DNA of 64,000 bases, taken from contig NZ_LODL01000035.1 in NCBI RefSeq assembly GCF_001551835.1, forward strand, positions 422,093 to 486,092, written 5' to 3'. The translations under genes and the position numbers were made by a program. This DNA comes from Dechloromonas denitrificans. Lineage in GTDB: Bacteria > Pseudomonadota > Gammaproteobacteria > Burkholderiales > Rhodocyclaceae. Of the stretch, positions 49,552 to 59,303 are shown piece after piece. The notes under the pieces are model-generated. The model did no database searches, had not been told where the DNA came from, and saw only the letters and a list, made by a program, of their open reading frames with translations. Position 1 is the first letter of the stretch, and the number at the start of each line of letters is the position of its first letter.

Positions 49552-50558
49552 AGCGTACCTACCAATCGGGTCAGGCCGTTGAAGTTCAGGAAGTGCCCCT
49601 GCCGCCAGGTGGCCAGAGCGGCCATCGAGTACGGGTTGGGCGGGGCGAGATTGACCAGCACGGTGGCCGCCATCAGCGCCAGGGCGGCCAGCATCAGGCG
49701 GGGCGTCGCCGGCAACGCGATGGCAATGGCGAGAAACAGTGTCGCGACGAGCAAACCCATCTGGGCGCCGGGCGTCAGCCAGGCCAGCGCTTCGCCGGGG
49801 TTGATCAGGATCGCCGAGGCCAGTGTGCGGACGACCAGGCCGAGGAGCAGGAAGAGCGGTACGACCACATAGGCCCATAGCGTCCGTGCCGTCAGCTGGC
49901 GAATGATGAGGCCGACGGCGACCGCATTGAAGGCGGTGATGCTGGCCTCGATCAGCATGAAACTCTCGGCGGCGAAAGGCACCGCACCGACCAGGCCGAG
50001 CGTCTGGCGCAGGTCGCCGGCACCGAAAAGCAGGGTTTCCGGCGACAACGGTACGAGCAGCCAGAGACCGAGCAGGGTCAGGCCGAGTTCGGCGTGCGGT
50101 ACCGGCGCAATCAGCCGGTGTTCCAGTGCCGCCAGGCGGGCGAAAACACGCGGGCCGACCGTCTGCGCCCAGAGTGCCCCAAGCAGCCCGCCCAGGCTGT
50201 TGCAGGCGAGATCGAGATTGGACGGAACGCGTGACGGTAGCCAGGTCTGCGCACTTTCCAGCCCGAAGCTGACCCCACCGGCGAGCAGCACGGCGAGGAT
50301 CGGGGCGGTGAAGCGGCCGGGCAGCCGGTCGAGGGCGAGGGTCAGAAAAAAGCCGAGCGGCAGGTAGACCGCGACATTGGCGGCCAGGTCGAAGAAGGTC
50401 CAGTAACGCGGCCAGCCGCCCTCGATGAAGGCAAACGGCGAAACGCCGCTGTCTCGCCAGCCGGTAAACGGATGCAGGCTGCCGTAGATCACCAGCCCGC
50501 ACCAGGCCAGCGCAAGGTAACGGGCGAGAAGGATGGGGCCGCGGCCGTGCTGGGTCAT
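49500..50558 (-). CDS. VanZ-family membrane protein
   Basis: A 352-residue protein with an N-terminal VanZ-like domain of four to five helices (GLVIYGSLHPF, then NVAVYLPLGFFLTLAL and SNLDLACNSLGGLLG). A second set of hydrophobic helices follows. The family is associated with glycopeptide resistance and surface-polymer functions, with no defined activity. The 3' end overlaps the P-type ATPase gene by 52 bases in another frame. Confidence 0.85.
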   Translation of the reverse strand: MTQHGRGPILLARYLALAWCGLVIYGSLHPFTGWRDSGVSPFAFIEGGWPRYWTFFDLAANVAVYLPLGFFLTLALDRLPGRFTAPILAVLLAGGVSFGLESAQTWLPSRVPSNLDLACNSLGGLLGALWAQTVGPRVFARLAALEHRLIAPVPHAELGLTLLGLWLLVPLSPETLLFGAGDLRQTLGLVGAVPFAAESFMLIEASITAFNAVAVGLIIRQLTARTLWAYVVVPLFLLLGLVVRTLASAILINPGEALAWLTPGAQMGLLVATLFLAIAIALPATPRLMLAALALMAATVLVNLAPPNPYSMAALATWRQGHFLNFNGLTRLVGTLWPFMTLPFLLLTSRRP

Positions 50559-50626
50559 GAGCCCGATTTTATGGGCTATCGGCGAGGACGTCAGCCCTTA
50601 TCTGCACTGCCTTAGGTGTGTCGCGC

Positions 50627-52168
50627 CTAGTGCTGGTGCGGGTGCTCGGTCGTGTGCTGGGTTTCCGCCGCTGCCCGGTGATGCAGTACGGCGTGGATGT
50701 CGATCGGCGGCGTCGGCCGGCCGACCCATTGCGGCAACAGCGAACCGAGGAGCATGCCGAGCATGCTGACGGCGAGGCCGATCAGTTGCGGCGGCACCAA
50801 CTGCCCTGCCCCGGCCAGCGCGTAGGCGTAGTCGCCGGTCCGCGCACCGCCGGTGCTGACCAGCGCTTCGACCAGCAGCCAGGCGGACAGGCCGCCGATG
50901 ATCGCGGCCAGGGCGCCCTGCGTCGTTGCCCGTTTCCAGAAGGCGCCGAAGAAAAGTGGCACGAAGGCGCCGGCCAGCGTCACCTTGTAGGCGTTCTCGA
51001 CCATCTTGAAGATGCTGGCGCTGGAGTACAGCGCGAAGCCGAGGACGATGCCGGCGAATATGACGATCGAGGCACGCATCACCTTCAGGAACTGGTGGTC
51101 GCCCATGTGCGGGAAAAAGCCGCGGACGATGTTCTCGGAAAATGCGACCGACGGCGCCAGCAAGGTGGCCGACGAGCAGCTCATGATCGCCGACAGCACG
51201 GCACCGAAGAAGATCGCCTGGGCGAAGACCGGGGTGTGCTGCAGGACCAGGGTCGGCAGCACCAGTTGCGAGTCGGTCTGCAGCAGGCCGTTGAACAGTT
51301 CGGGGTCGATCAGCGTTGCCGAGTAGGCGATGAACATCGGCACGAAGGTGAAGCAGAAATAGATCGAGGCACCAAGGATCGAGCCCCACAGGGCGATTTT
51401 CTGGCTCTTGGCCGAGGTGATGCGCTGGAAGACATCCTGCTGCGGAATCGAGCCGAGCATCATGGTGATCCAGGCGCCGAGGAAGGTCAGCCACAGCCAC
51501 GGGTCGGGCGGCGGGAAGAAATCGAGCTTGCCGGCCGCCGAGGCGTGGTTGATGACCAGTTCGACGCCGCCGGTCAGGCCGGAGACGACATAGCCGATGT
51601 ACAGCATGCCGCCCATGATGACGCCCATCTGGACGAAATCGAGGATGGCGACCGAGAGCATGCCGCCGAAGGTGGTGTAGGTCAGTACGATGGCGGCGCC
51701 GAGGATCATGCCGGCCGTCTGGCTGACGTAGCCGGCGGTGACGACGTTGAAAACGAGGCCGAGCGCCTTGATCTGGGCCGACACCCAGCCGAGATAGGAG
51801 GCGACGATGCAGAGCGTGGTCAGCACCTCGACCGTGCGGTTGTAGCGCAGCCGGAAATAGTCGCCGAGGGTCAGAATGTTCAGCTTGTAGAGTTTCCGCG
51901 AGAAGAAAACGCCGGCGATGATCAGGCACATCGACGAGCCGAAGGGATCGGCGACGACGCCAGTCAGGCCCTCCTTGACGAAGGTTGCCGAGACGCCGAA
52001 CACCGCTTCGGCGCCGAACCAGGTGGCAAAGACGGTGGCGGTGACGACCGGCAGCGGCAGATGGCGGCCGGCGACGGCGAAGTCCTTGGCGCTATGGACG
52101 CGGGTCGCGGCAAAGAGGCCGATGCCGATGGAAACGAGCAGATAGAGAACGACGAACCAGATCAGCAT
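50627..52168 (-). CDS. Sodium:solute symporter family (SSS) transporter
   Basis: A 513-residue symporter with about 13 helices and SSS features: the AGRHLPLPVVTATVFATWFGAE start, GGMLSVAILDFVQMGVIM, and the SCSSATLLAPSVAFSENI segment. The C-terminus is short and His-rich (EHPHQH), which may bind metal. The substrate is not predictable. It is a single gene. Confidence 0.9.
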   Translation of the reverse strand: MLIWFVVLYLLVSIGIGLFAATRVHSAKDFAVAGRHLPLPVVTATVFATWFGAEAVFGVSATFVKEGLTGVVADPFGSSMCLIIAGVFFSRKLYKLNILTLGDYFRLRYNRTVEVLTTLCIVASYLGWVSAQIKALGLVFNVVTAGYVSQTAGMILGAAIVLTYTTFGGMLSVAILDFVQMGVIMGGMLYIGYVVSGLTGGVELVINHASAAGKLDFFPPPDPWLWLTFLGAWITMMLGSIPQQDVFQRITSAKSQKIALWGSILGASIYFCFTFVPMFIAYSATLIDPELFNGLLQTDSQLVLPTLVLQHTPVFAQAIFFGAVLSAIMSCSSATLLAPSVAFSENIVRGFFPHMGDHQFLKVMRASIVIFAGIVLGFALYSSASIFKMVENAYKVTLAGAFVPLFFGAFWKRATTQGALAAIIGGLSAWLLVEALVSTGGARTGDYAYALAGAGQLVPPQLIGLAVSMLGMLLGSLLPQWVGRPTPPIDIHAVLHHRAAAETQHTTEHPHQH

Positions 52169-52252
52169 ATGCGCGCGGTCGACCGGGGCAAGGGGTTGAA
52201 AACGCGGGAATTATAAGGTTATTGCGCGGCTGCGCTGCAGGCCGCGCGTTGA

Positions 52253-52906
52253 TCAGAACGGTGGCGGACAGTGCAGGCTGAGCAGTGCTGCGGTCGACGG
52301 GTGCGGCAGGCATAAATCCATGGCATGCAGCAGCAGGCGTTCGGCCCGTTCGGTGGCCGCGCCGCCATAGAGGTCGTCGCCGAGAATCGGGTGGCCGAGG
52401 CTGGCCATATGCACCCGCAACTGGTGCGAACGGCCGGTGACCGGGGCCAGTTCGACCCGCGTCGTGTCCTGCGCCGGGTTCCGTTCGAGGACACGATACT
52501 GGGTCAGTGACGGCTTACCGATTGCGAAATCGACCATCTGCCGGGGGCGGTTCGGCCAGTCGCAGATCAGCGGCAGATCGATCTCCCCGGCATCATTGGC
52601 CAGGCAACCGGCGACGACGGCCAGATAACGCTTTTCCACCTGCCGCGTTTCGAACAGTTTGGACAGGCGCCGGTGCATTTCGGCGCCACGCGCCAGCAAC
52701 AGCAGGCCGGAGGTCGACATGTCGAGGCGGTGGGCGATCAGCGCATCGGGAAACTCGGCCTGGACCCGCGCCACCAGGCAGTCATCCATGCCGGCGCCGC
52801 GGCCCGGTACCGAAAGCAGCCCGGCCGGCTTGTTGACCGCCAGCAGGTAATCATCCTGGTAGACCAGGTCGAGGCCGCTATGCGGCGGTGGGCAATAGGC
52901 GACCAC
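52253..52906 (-). CDS. rluA: RluA-family pseudouridine synthase
   Basis: A 217-residue synthase with the catalytic motif HRLDMSTSGLLLL (the Asp is the nucleophile), VNKPAGLLSVPGRG near the N-terminus and RSHQLRVHM later. It has no S4 domain, matching RluA, which acts on 23S rRNA U746 and tRNA U32, rather than RluC or RluD. Start is GTG 52906. The subfamily assignment is by length and domain content. Confidence 0.85.
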   Translation of the reverse strand: MVAYCPPPHSGLDLVYQDDYLLAVNKPAGLLSVPGRGAGMDDCLVARVQAEFPDALIAHRLDMSTSGLLLLARGAEMHRRLSKLFETRQVEKRYLAVVAGCLANDAGEIDLPLICDWPNRPRQMVDFAIGKPSLTQYRVLERNPAQDTTRVELAPVTGRSHQLRVHMASLGHPILGDDLYGGAATERAERLLLHAMDLCLPHPSTAALLSLHCPPPF

Positions 52907-52917
52907 GGCAGACCGGC

Positions 52918-53217
52918 TCAGGACTCGAAAACGATCAGGTCGAGGTCGGCTGCGGCGCTGCGCAGCGGAATCAGCGCCTGATAGGCAGCCGACTGGTACC
53001 AGCCGTCAACCGAGGCCCGGTCGGGAAAGCGGATGACCACCGTGTCGCTGTGCGCGTGGCTGCCGGTAAGGATCTCCGTGAGCGTGCCGCGCAGCACCAG
53101 TTCGGCCTGCCATGGGGCCAGCGTGGCCGGCACGGCGCTGCGGTAGGCCGCCCATTTTTCGGCATCCTTGACGCTGATGTGGCCGATGACATAAGCGGCG
53201 TGGGGGGCTTCAGCCAT
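52918..53217 (-). CDS. DUF1330-family protein
   Basis: A 99-residue ferredoxin-like-fold (dimeric alpha-beta barrel) protein with [23 protein letters not shown] and [19 protein letters not shown]. The ATG at 53217 has AAGGA at a good distance; a longer in-frame version would run back through the recA control region. It is divergent from recA, so the LexA box between them may control both. Confidence 0.88.
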   Translation of the reverse strand: MAEAPHAAYVIGHISVKDAEKWAAYRSAVPATLAPWQAELVLRGTLTEILTGSHAHSDTVVIRFPDRASVDGWYQSAAYQALIPLRSAAADLDLIVFES

Positions 53218-53245
53218 GAAAATATCCTTCGCGTACGGTCCGGGC

Positions 53246-53289
53246 TTGCGCCGGATGGGCTGTACAGGTATAACTGTACATATAAACAG
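53246..53289 (+). promoter_or_regulatory. recA promoter with LexA box
   Basis: CTGT-N8-ACAG at 53274-53289 matches the E. coli-type LexA operator. A promoter-like TTGCGC (53246-53251), 17 bases, TATAAC (53269-53274) abuts it, so LexA binding would cover the start of transcription. The leader to the recA ATG is about 180 bases. Another CTGTACAG half-palindrome lies at 53260-53267. Confidence 0.8.
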
Positions 53290-53461
53290 TAGTCGAGTTT
53301 GGGGTGGGCGGACGAAGCATTTCGTTCCCGGCGCCGGGCCGAAAGGATACGCACCGTGCCGCGGGGTGTCCAACGGCATAAGGACAAATTCCGGCTTCTG
53401 CAATTTCTATTCCATCTTTGGCCCCTGTGCCATAATCCCGTCAAATTTCCGAGGTATGCCC

Positions 53462-54490
53462 ATGGACGACAACAAGGCAAAGGCGCTCGCCGCAGCGCTG
53501 CAACAGATTGAAAAGCAGTTCGGCAAAGGTTCCATCATGAAGATGGGCGACGCCGAAATCGACGAAGGTATCCAGGTCGTGTCGACCGGTTCCCTCGGTC
53601 TCGATATTGCTCTCGGCGTCGGCGGCCTGCCGCGCGGCCGTGTTGTCGAAATCTACGGTCCGGAATCCTCCGGCAAGACCACGCTCTGTCTGCAGGTCGT
53701 TGCCGAAATGCAGAAACTTGGTGGTACGGCCGCCTTCATCGACGCCGAACACGCCCTCGACCCGCAATACGCCCAGAAGCTCGGCGTCAATGTCGGCGAA
53801 CTGCTCATTTCGCAGCCCGATACCGGCGAACAGGCGCTGGAAATCGCCGACATGTTGGTACGTTCCGGCTCGGTCGACATCATCATCGTCGACTCGGTCG
53901 CTGCCCTCACCCCGCGCGCCGAAATCGAAGGCGAAATGGGCGACCAGATGGTCGGCCTGCACGCCCGCCTGATGAGCCAGGCCCTGCGCAAGCTGACCGC
54001 CAACATCAAGAAGACCAACACGCTGGTCATCTTCATCAACCAGATCCGGATGAAGATCGGCGTCATGTTCGGTTCGCCGGAAACGACGACCGGCGGCAAC
54101 GCGCTGAAGTTCTACGCCTCCGTCCGCCTCGACATCCGCCGCATCGGCTCGATCAAGAAGGGCGACGAGGTGATCGGCAGCGAAACCAAGGTCAAGGTCG
54201 TCAAGAACAAGGTCTCGCCACCGTTCCGCGAAGCGATTTTCGACATCCTGTACGGCGAAGGTATTTCCCGTCAGGGCGAAATCGTCGAAATGGGCGTCGC
54301 TCACAAGCTGGTCGACAAGTCCGGCGCCTGGTATGCCTACAAGGGCGAAAAAATCGGCCAAGGCAAGGACAATGCCCGCGAATTCCTGCGCAGCCACCCG
54401 GAAATCGCCCAGGAAATTGAGGCCGGCATCCGCGAGGCCGCCAGCACCAACGTCATCAAGCCGGTCAAGGCGGCGAAGACGGATGCCTGA
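53462..54490 (+). CDS. recA: Recombinase RecA
   Basis: RecA forms filaments on single-stranded DNA, drives strand exchange and triggers LexA cleavage. The 342-residue protein has Walker A G66-PESSGKT, the EALEIAD-type region, loop L2 around GSPETTTGG and a C-terminal acidic domain. ATG 53462 is chosen over one two codons upstream because of GAGG spacing and the family start MDDNKAKAL. It overlaps recX by 8 bases. Confidence 0.98.
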   Translation: MDDNKAKALAAALQQIEKQFGKGSIMKMGDAEIDEGIQVVSTGSLGLDIALGVGGLPRGRVVEIYGPESSGKTTLCLQVVAEMQKLGGTAAFIDAEHALDPQYAQKLGVNVGELLISQPDTGEQALEIADMLVRSGSVDIIIVDSVAALTPRAEIEGEMGDQMVGLHARLMSQALRKLTANIKKTNTLVIFINQIRMKIGVMFGSPETTTGGNALKFYASVRLDIRRIGSIKKGDEVIGSETKVKVVKNKVSPPFREAIFDILYGEGISRQGEIVEMGVAHKLVDKSGAWYAYKGEKIGQGKDNAREFLRSHPEIAQEIEAGIREAASTNVIKPVKAAKTDA

Positions 54491-54926
54491 TCCGGCTGTT
54501 GCGTTGCGAGTCGCTGCCCTTCGACTGCTGACCCGGCGTGATCACAGCCGGGCCGAGTTGATGGGCAAGCTCGCCGCGCAAGCCGAGTCGGTCGAGCAGC
54601 TGGAGGCCGTGCTCGACGCCCTGCAGGCGGAACGCCTGCTCTCGGACAACCGCTTCGCCACCCAGCGCGTCGTTGCCCGTGCCGGCCGTTACGGCAATGC
54701 CCGGCTGAAACAGGAATTGCGCCAGAAGGGGGTGGCTGACGACGATATCGCTGCCGCCCTGCCCGAAGGCGGCGACGAAGCCGAACGCTGCCGGGCGGTG
54801 TGGGCGCGAAAATTCCGCGAATTGCCGCAGAGCGCGGCAGAGCGGGCCAAACAGATGCGGTTTTTGCAATATCGCGGCTTCTCCGGCGAGGCGATTCGCC
54901 GGGTCATGCGCGGAGCGGATGAATGA
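54483..54926 (+). CDS. recX: Regulatory protein RecX
   Basis: RecX binds RecA filaments and limits their activity. The 147-residue, mostly helical protein has the RecX repeats: [26 protein letters not shown] and [14 protein letters not shown]. The start overlaps the recA stop, so it is co-expressed and SOS-inducible with recA. It also overlaps the lptB start by 4 bases. Confidence 0.94.
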   Translation: MPDPAVALRVAALRLLTRRDHSRAELMGKLAAQAESVEQLEAVLDALQAERLLSDNRFATQRVVARAGRYGNARLKQELRQKGVADDDIAAALPEGGDEAERCRAVWARKFRELPQSAAERAKQMRFLQYRGFSGEAIRRVMRGADE

Positions 54927-55660
54927 GCGACACCCAAGTTTCCACCCTCGCCGCCCTCAACCTGAAAAAGCGCTACAAGGCGCGGACCGTGGTCGAGGAT
55001 GTTTCCTTCGAGGTCAAGAGCGGTGAAGTGGTCGGCCTGCTCGGCCCGAACGGGGCCGGCAAGACGACCTGTTTCTACATGATCGTCGGCCTGGTGCCGG
55101 CCGATGGCGGCGACGTCTATATCGATGATGCCAAGCTGACCCACCTGCCGATGCATAACCGGGCGCGCCAGGGCTTGTCCTACCTGCCGCAGGAAGCCTC
55201 GGTCTTCCGCAAGCTGAACGTCGAGGAAAACATCCGGGCCGTGCTCGAACTGCTCAAGCTGCCGGCCAAGGAGCTCGACGACCGGTTGGAAGGCCTGCTC
55301 GCCGAACTGCACATCAACCACGTCCGCCATGTCAATGCGGCTGCCCTCTCCGGCGGCGAGCGGCGGCGGGTCGAAATCGCCCGCGCCCTGGCCACCAATC
55401 CGCGTTTCATCCTGCTCGACGAACCCTTTGCCGGGGTCGACCCGATTGCGGTGCTGGAAATCCAGAAAATCATTCGCTTCCTGAAAGAGCGCGGCATCGG
55501 GGTGCTGATCACCGATCACAACGTCCGTGAAACGCTGGGTATTTGCGACCACGCCTATATTATTAGTGCCGGCCGCGTATTGGCTGCTGGACGGCCGGAC
55601 GAAATCGTCGATAATGAAAGCGTGCGTAAGGTTTATCTCGGCGAGCATTTCAAGCTCTGA
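54923..55660 (+). CDS. lptB: LPS export ABC transporter ATP-binding protein LptB
   Basis: LptB powers extraction of LPS by the LptFG complex. The 245-residue ATPase has Walker [10 protein letters not shown], the LptB-typical [13 protein letters not shown]-loop, signature [15 protein letters not shown], Walker [14 protein letters not shown] and a switch histidine in ITDHNVRET. It precedes rpoN, the usual order, though lptA and lptC are not upstream here. Confidence 0.96.
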   Translation: MSDTQVSTLAALNLKKRYKARTVVEDVSFEVKSGEVVGLLGPNGAGKTTCFYMIVGLVPADGGDVYIDDAKLTHLPMHNRARQGLSYLPQEASVFRKLNVEENIRAVLELLKLPAKELDDRLEGLLAELHINHVRHVNAAALSGGERRRVEIARALATNPRFILLDEPFAGVDPIAVLEIQKIIRFLKERGIGVLITDHNVRETLGICDHAYIISAGRVLAAGRPDEIVDNESVRKVYLGEHFKL

Positions 55661-55688
55661 CCGATAAGCAGCGTCCAGATCCCATTTG

Positions 55689-57158
55689 ATGAAGCCAGCA
55701 CTCCAACTAAAACTATCCCAGCATCTGGCGCTGACGCCCCAGTTGCAGCAGTCGATCAAGCTGTTACAGCTATCTACGGTCGAGATGCAGCAGGAACTTG
55801 AGCGTTACCTGCTCGAGAATCCGATGCTGGAACGCGACGACGACGGCGGCACCGAATCCTTTGCCGCGGCCCAGCAATTCGATGCGCCGCGCACCGAGGA
55901 AGGCGAGCGCGAGCAGCGCGTCGAGCGCGAAGAGCGGGATGCGCGCGACGATCGCGAGCAGGATGTACCGATGACGCCGTCCGATGTGGACGACGACCGC
56001 TGGACCTCGGATGCCGGCACCTTTACCGGGGCCGGCCGCGACGAGGACGATGACAGCGATTCGCACGACGTGCATGCGGCGACGATCAGTCTGCGCGACC
56101 ATCTCGGCTGGCAACTCGGCATGACCCAGCTCAGCGAGCGTGACCGCAGCCTGGTCCGTTTTCTGATCGAAGCTCTCGATGATGACGGCTATCTGTCGAC
56201 GCCGCTCGAAGAGCTGTGGGAAACCCTGCCGCCGGAATACGAAATCGAGCTGGAAGAGCTCGAAATCGCCCTCCACCATATCCAGAATTTCGACCCGATC
56301 GGGATCGGTGCCCGTAGCCCGAAGGAGTGCCTGGCGCTGCAACTGAAGGCCTTGCCGGTGGATGCAGTGCGGGCGCTGGCCCTGGTCATCGTCGAAAAGC
56401 ATCTCGAATTGCTGGCGGCGCGTGATTTCACCAAAATCCGCCGGTTGACCGGCTGCGATGATGAAATCCTGAAGGCTGCCCAGGCCCTGATCGTCAGCCT
56501 CAATCCGCGGCCGGGCGCCCGCTTCGCGCAGATCGAGGCGCGCTACATCACGCCCGACGTGATGGTGAAGAAGCTCAAGGGTAAATGGACCGCCTACATC
56601 AACCCGGATGCCTACCCGCGTCTGCGCATCAATCGCCTGTATGCCGAGATACTCTCCAGGCAGCGCCGGGGTAACGGCAATCTGTCCGGCCAGTTGCAGG
56701 AAGCGCGCTGGCTGATCAAGAACGTGCAGCAGCGCTTCGAGACCATCCATCGCGTCACGCAGGCCATTGTCGACCGCCAGCGCCAGTTTTTCGAGCACGG
56801 CGAAGTGGCGATGCGGCCGCTGGTCCTGCGCGAAATCGCCGACATTCTCGGCCTGCATGAATCCACCGTTTCGCGGGTCACCAGCCAGAAATACATGGCG
56901 ACGCCGCGCGGCATTTTTGAATTGAAGTACTTTTTCGGCAGTCATGTCGCCACCGATACCGGTGGTGCCTGTTCTGCCACCGCCATCCGCGCCCTGATCA
57001 AGCAATTGATCGGAGCGGAGGATGGCAAGAAGCCCTTGTCGGATAGTCAATTATCCGAAATACTAGGCCAGCAGGGAATCGTTGTCGCACGACGCACGGT
57101 CGCCAAATACCGTGAATCGCTCAACATCCCGCCGGTCAATTTACGCAAGACCCTGTAG
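55689..57158 (+). CDS. rpoN: RNA polymerase sigma-54 factor RpoN
   Basis: Sigma-54 directs enhancer-dependent transcription. The 489-residue protein has the Gln/Leu-rich region I (LKLSQHLALTPQLQQSIKLLQLS), an acidic region II (about 55-125), a core-binding domain and the RpoN box ARRTVAKYRESL near the C-terminus. ATG 55689 is preferred to a TTG one codon earlier. hpf, ptsN and hprK follow, the classical arrangement. Confidence 0.97.
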   Translation: MKPALQLKLSQHLALTPQLQQSIKLLQLSTVEMQQELERYLLENPMLERDDDGGTESFAAAQQFDAPRTEEGEREQRVEREERDARDDREQDVPMTPSDVDDDRWTSDAGTFTGAGRDEDDDSDSHDVHAATISLRDHLGWQLGMTQLSERDRSLVRFLIEALDDDGYLSTPLEELWETLPPEYEIELEELEIALHHIQNFDPIGIGARSPKECLALQLKALPVDAVRALALVIVEKHLELLAARDFTKIRRLTGCDDEILKAAQALIVSLNPRPGARFAQIEARYITPDVMVKKLKGKWTAYINPDAYPRLRINRLYAEILSRQRRGNGNLSGQLQEARWLIKNVQQRFETIHRVTQAIVDRQRQFFEHGEVAMRPLVLREIADILGLHESTVSRVTSQKYMATPRGIFELKYFFGSHVATDTGGACSATAIRALIKQLIGAEDGKKPLSDSQLSEILGQQGIVVARRTVAKYRESLNIPPVNLRKTL

Positions 57159-57173
57159 AGAGAGGAGAAAAGC

Positions 57174-57497
57174 ATGAATCTGCAGATCGCTGGTCACCAT
57201 ATCGAAGTTACGCCGGCATTGCGCGAATACGTCGAAAACAAGCTCGACCCGGTTGTTCGCCATTTTGACAAAGTTACCGGCGTGAACGTCGTTCTGTCGG
57301 TTGAAAAGCTCAAGCAGAAGGGTGAAGTCACGCTTCACGTGCCGGGCAAGGACATTCACGTCGAAGAGTCCGGCGACGACCTTTACGCCGCCATTGACGC
57401 GCTGTTTGACAAGCTCGATCGTCAGGTCCAGAAGTACAAGCAGAAAGTGCAGGATCATCACCGCGGTGACAAGCCGGCGCACTACGTGGCCGAATAA
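57174..57497 (+). CDS. hpf: Ribosome hibernation promoting factor HPF
   Basis: HPF binds 30S subunits and promotes ribosome dimerisation in stationary phase. The 107-residue short-form protein has the start [24 protein letters not shown] and the [19 protein letters not shown] segment. AGAGAGGAGAAAA gives a strong ribosome-binding site. It lies 15 bases after rpoN and is followed by a strong hairpin. Confidence 0.95.
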   Translation: MNLQIAGHHIEVTPALREYVENKLDPVVRHFDKVTGVNVVLSVEKLKQKGEVTLHVPGKDIHVEESGDDLYAAIDALFDKLDRQVQKYKQKVQDHHRGDKPAHYVAE

Positions 57498-57506
57498 AGG
57501 CTGACA

Positions 57507-57540
57507 GGCCGCGACTCTTTTGTCGCGGCCTTTGCTTTTC
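57507..57540 (+). terminator. Rho-independent terminator after hpf
   Basis: A perfect 9-bp stem, GGCCGCGAC with GTCGCGGCC, has a 6-base loop (57516-57521) and is followed by TTTGCTTTT. ptsN starts only 12 bases later, so it may be partial or an attenuator between the two genes. Confidence 0.85.
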
Positions 57541-57551
57541 AAAACTCCCTT

Positions 57552-57998
57552 ATGAACCCCCTAAACAATATTCTGTCTGCCTCGCAGGTGGTTCTCGACC
57601 TCGAAGCCAGCAGCAAGAAACGGGTCTTTGAACAAGCCGGCATGCTTTTCGAGAATCATCTCGGCATTGCCCGCGCTGTCGTTTTCGACAGCCTTTTCGC
57701 CCGTGAAAAACTCGGCTCCACCGGCCTCGGCCAGGGGATCGCCATTCCACATGGCCGCATCAAGGGCCTGAAGCAGGCCGCCGGCGCCTTCATCCGCTTG
57801 TCCGCTCCGGTGCCGTTTGACTCACCCGATGGCCGGCCGGTCAATCTGCTGTTTGTCCTGCTCGTTCCGGAACAGGCGACCGAGCAGCATTTGCAGATAC
57901 TGTCGGAGCTTGCCCAGCGCTTTGCCGAACGCAGCTTCCGCGAGGCCCTCGTTGCCGCCCCCGATGCGGTGAGCGTGGTTGCCCTCTTCCAGTCCTGA
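57552..57998 (+). CDS. ptsN: Nitrogen PTS enzyme IIA (PtsN)
   Basis: EIIA-Ntr accepts phosphate from NPr and acts as a regulator of potassium, nitrogen and cell-envelope functions. The 148-residue protein has the phosphorylated histidine H67 in IAIPHGR and the family segment LLFVLLVPEQATEQHLQIL. It follows the hpf terminator and precedes hprK by 9 bases. Confidence 0.95.
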   Translation: MNPLNNILSASQVVLDLEASSKKRVFEQAGMLFENHLGIARAVVFDSLFAREKLGSTGLGQGIAIPHGRIKGLKQAAGAFIRLSAPVPFDSPDGRPVNLLFVLLVPEQATEQHLQILSELAQRFAERSFREALVAAPDAVSVVALFQS

Positions 57999-58007
57999 TT
58001 CCTGCCC

Positions 58008-58943
58008 GTGCGCCATATCAGCCTCGTCCAGCTTTACGAGGATAATCGCGAAAAGCTGCTGCTCAACTGGGTGCTCGGCCATCAGTCGGACCGCCGCATC
58101 GAGATCAAGCTGTCGAACAACTACGGTGCCGATGTCGTCGGCCATATCAACGTCATCCACCCGGAGCGTCTGCAGGTCATGGGCCAGGCGGAATACGACT
58201 GGGCGACGAAGATCGGCGAACGGCGCTTTGCCCAGATGTTCCAGGACCTGCTCGGCGCCCAGCCACCGGCGGTGATCGTCGCCGATGGCCTGACGCCGCC
58301 GGAAATCCTGGTTGATGCCTGCAAGAACTTCAATACCCCGCTGATTTTTTCGCCCAAGCCGTGCTCGGCGGTGATCGACCTGCTGCGGATTTATCTGTCG
58401 TCCCGTTTGGCCGATACGGTCAATCTGCACGGTGTTTTCATGGACGTGCTGGGCATGGGCGTGCTGATTACCGGGGATTCCGGGGTCGGCAAATCAGAAC
58501 TGGCCCTCGAGTTGATTTCTCGTGGCCACGGCCTGGTTGCCGATGACGTTGTTGAAATGGCGCGGATTGCGCCGACGACGATCGAAGGTCGTTGCCCCGG
58601 CATGTTGCGCGATTTTCTCGAAGTCCGCGGGCTGGGCCTGCTCAATATTCGGACCATCTTTGGCGAAACCGCCTCGCGGCGGAAGATGAAGCTGAAGCTG
58701 ATCGTCCATCTGCAAAAAACGGTGGCCGGCAGTGATGCGCCGCGCCTGCCGCTCGATGCGCAAACGCAGGAAGTGCTCGGCGTGCCGGTGCGCAAGGTGC
58801 TGATTCCGGTGGCGGCCGGCCGGAACCTGGCGGTTCTGCTCGAGGCGGCGGTGCGCAATACCATTCTGCAGTTGCGCGGCATCGACAGCATGCAGGATTT
58901 CATGGACCGCCAGCAGCGCATGATGCTTGACGATGACGCCTGA
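58008..58943 (+). CDS. hprK: HPr kinase/phosphorylase
   Basis: HprK phosphorylates and dephosphorylates HPr on serine. The 311-residue protein has an N-terminal regulatory domain, the P-loop GDSGVGKSE and the signature EVRGLGLLNIRTIFG. GTG start, 9 bases after ptsN. rapZ, frequently the next gene in betaproteobacteria, is absent here. Confidence 0.95.
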   Translation: MRHISLVQLYEDNREKLLLNWVLGHQSDRRIEIKLSNNYGADVVGHINVIHPERLQVMGQAEYDWATKIGERRFAQMFQDLLGAQPPAVIVADGLTPPEILVDACKNFNTPLIFSPKPCSAVIDLLRIYLSSRLADTVNLHGVFMDVLGMGVLITGDSGVGKSELALELISRGHGLVADDVVEMARIAPTTIEGRCPGMLRDFLEVRGLGLLNIRTIFGETASRRKMKLKLIVHLQKTVAGSDAPRLPLDAQTQEVLGVPVRKVLIPVAAGRNLAVLLEAAVRNTILQLRGIDSMQDFMDRQQRMMLDDDA

Positions 58944-58994
58944 TTGACCGATAGTTGGCCGGACATTCTTACCACCGGATTCGGGAGATTTTCA

Positions 58995-59252
58995 ATGATA
59001 AAACTGATTGCCCTGCTTGCTGTCGTGATGTCCGCTTCATCGGTTTACGCGGCCGATGATTGCGCTGCCCGTGCCGCCGAAAAGAAGCTGGCCGGTGCCG
59101 CCAAGACCAGTTTCATGAAGAAGTGCGAAGCCGATGCCATGGGCCCGGAAGCCACGGCCTGTGAGGCCACGGCCAAGGAAAAGAAGCTGGCCGGCGCGGC
59201 CAAGAACAGCTTCATGAAGAAGTGTGTGGCGGACGCCCAGGCCGCCAAGTAA
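58995..59252 (+). CDS. Secreted PsiF-repeat protein
   Basis: An 85-residue protein with a signal peptide (SASSVYA-A). Two tandem PsiF-type repeats follow, each of the form C-x3-A-x2-KKLAGAAK-x-SFMKKC. The two repeats are nearly identical, suggesting recent duplication. E. coli psiF responds to phosphate starvation but its function is unknown. A terminator follows. Confidence 0.85.
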   Translation: MIKLIALLAVVMSASSVYAADDCAARAAEKKLAGAAKTSFMKKCEADAMGPEATACEATAKEKKLAGAAKNSFMKKCVADAQAAK

Positions 59253-59271
59253 CAATCAGGCAGTTTGTTCT

Positions 59272-59299
59272 CGATAGGCCATCTACGGATGGCCTATCG
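59272..59299. terminator. Bidirectional terminator between convergent genes
   Basis: A perfect 12-bp stem, CGATAGGCCATC and GATGGCCTATCG, has loop TACG. It lies between the psiF-like gene and the convergent cyclase-FHA gene. The T-run is short. Confidence 0.75.
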
Positions 59300-59303
59300 T
59301 CGT

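Noticed and set aside
47665..49872. 735-codon open frame opposite the P-type ATPase
   Set aside because: Shadow of the ATPase; all ATPase motifs are on the minus strand.
57331..57346. TTCACGTG in hpf as a parS site
   Set aside because: Only one half-site matches; the other arm is unrelated.
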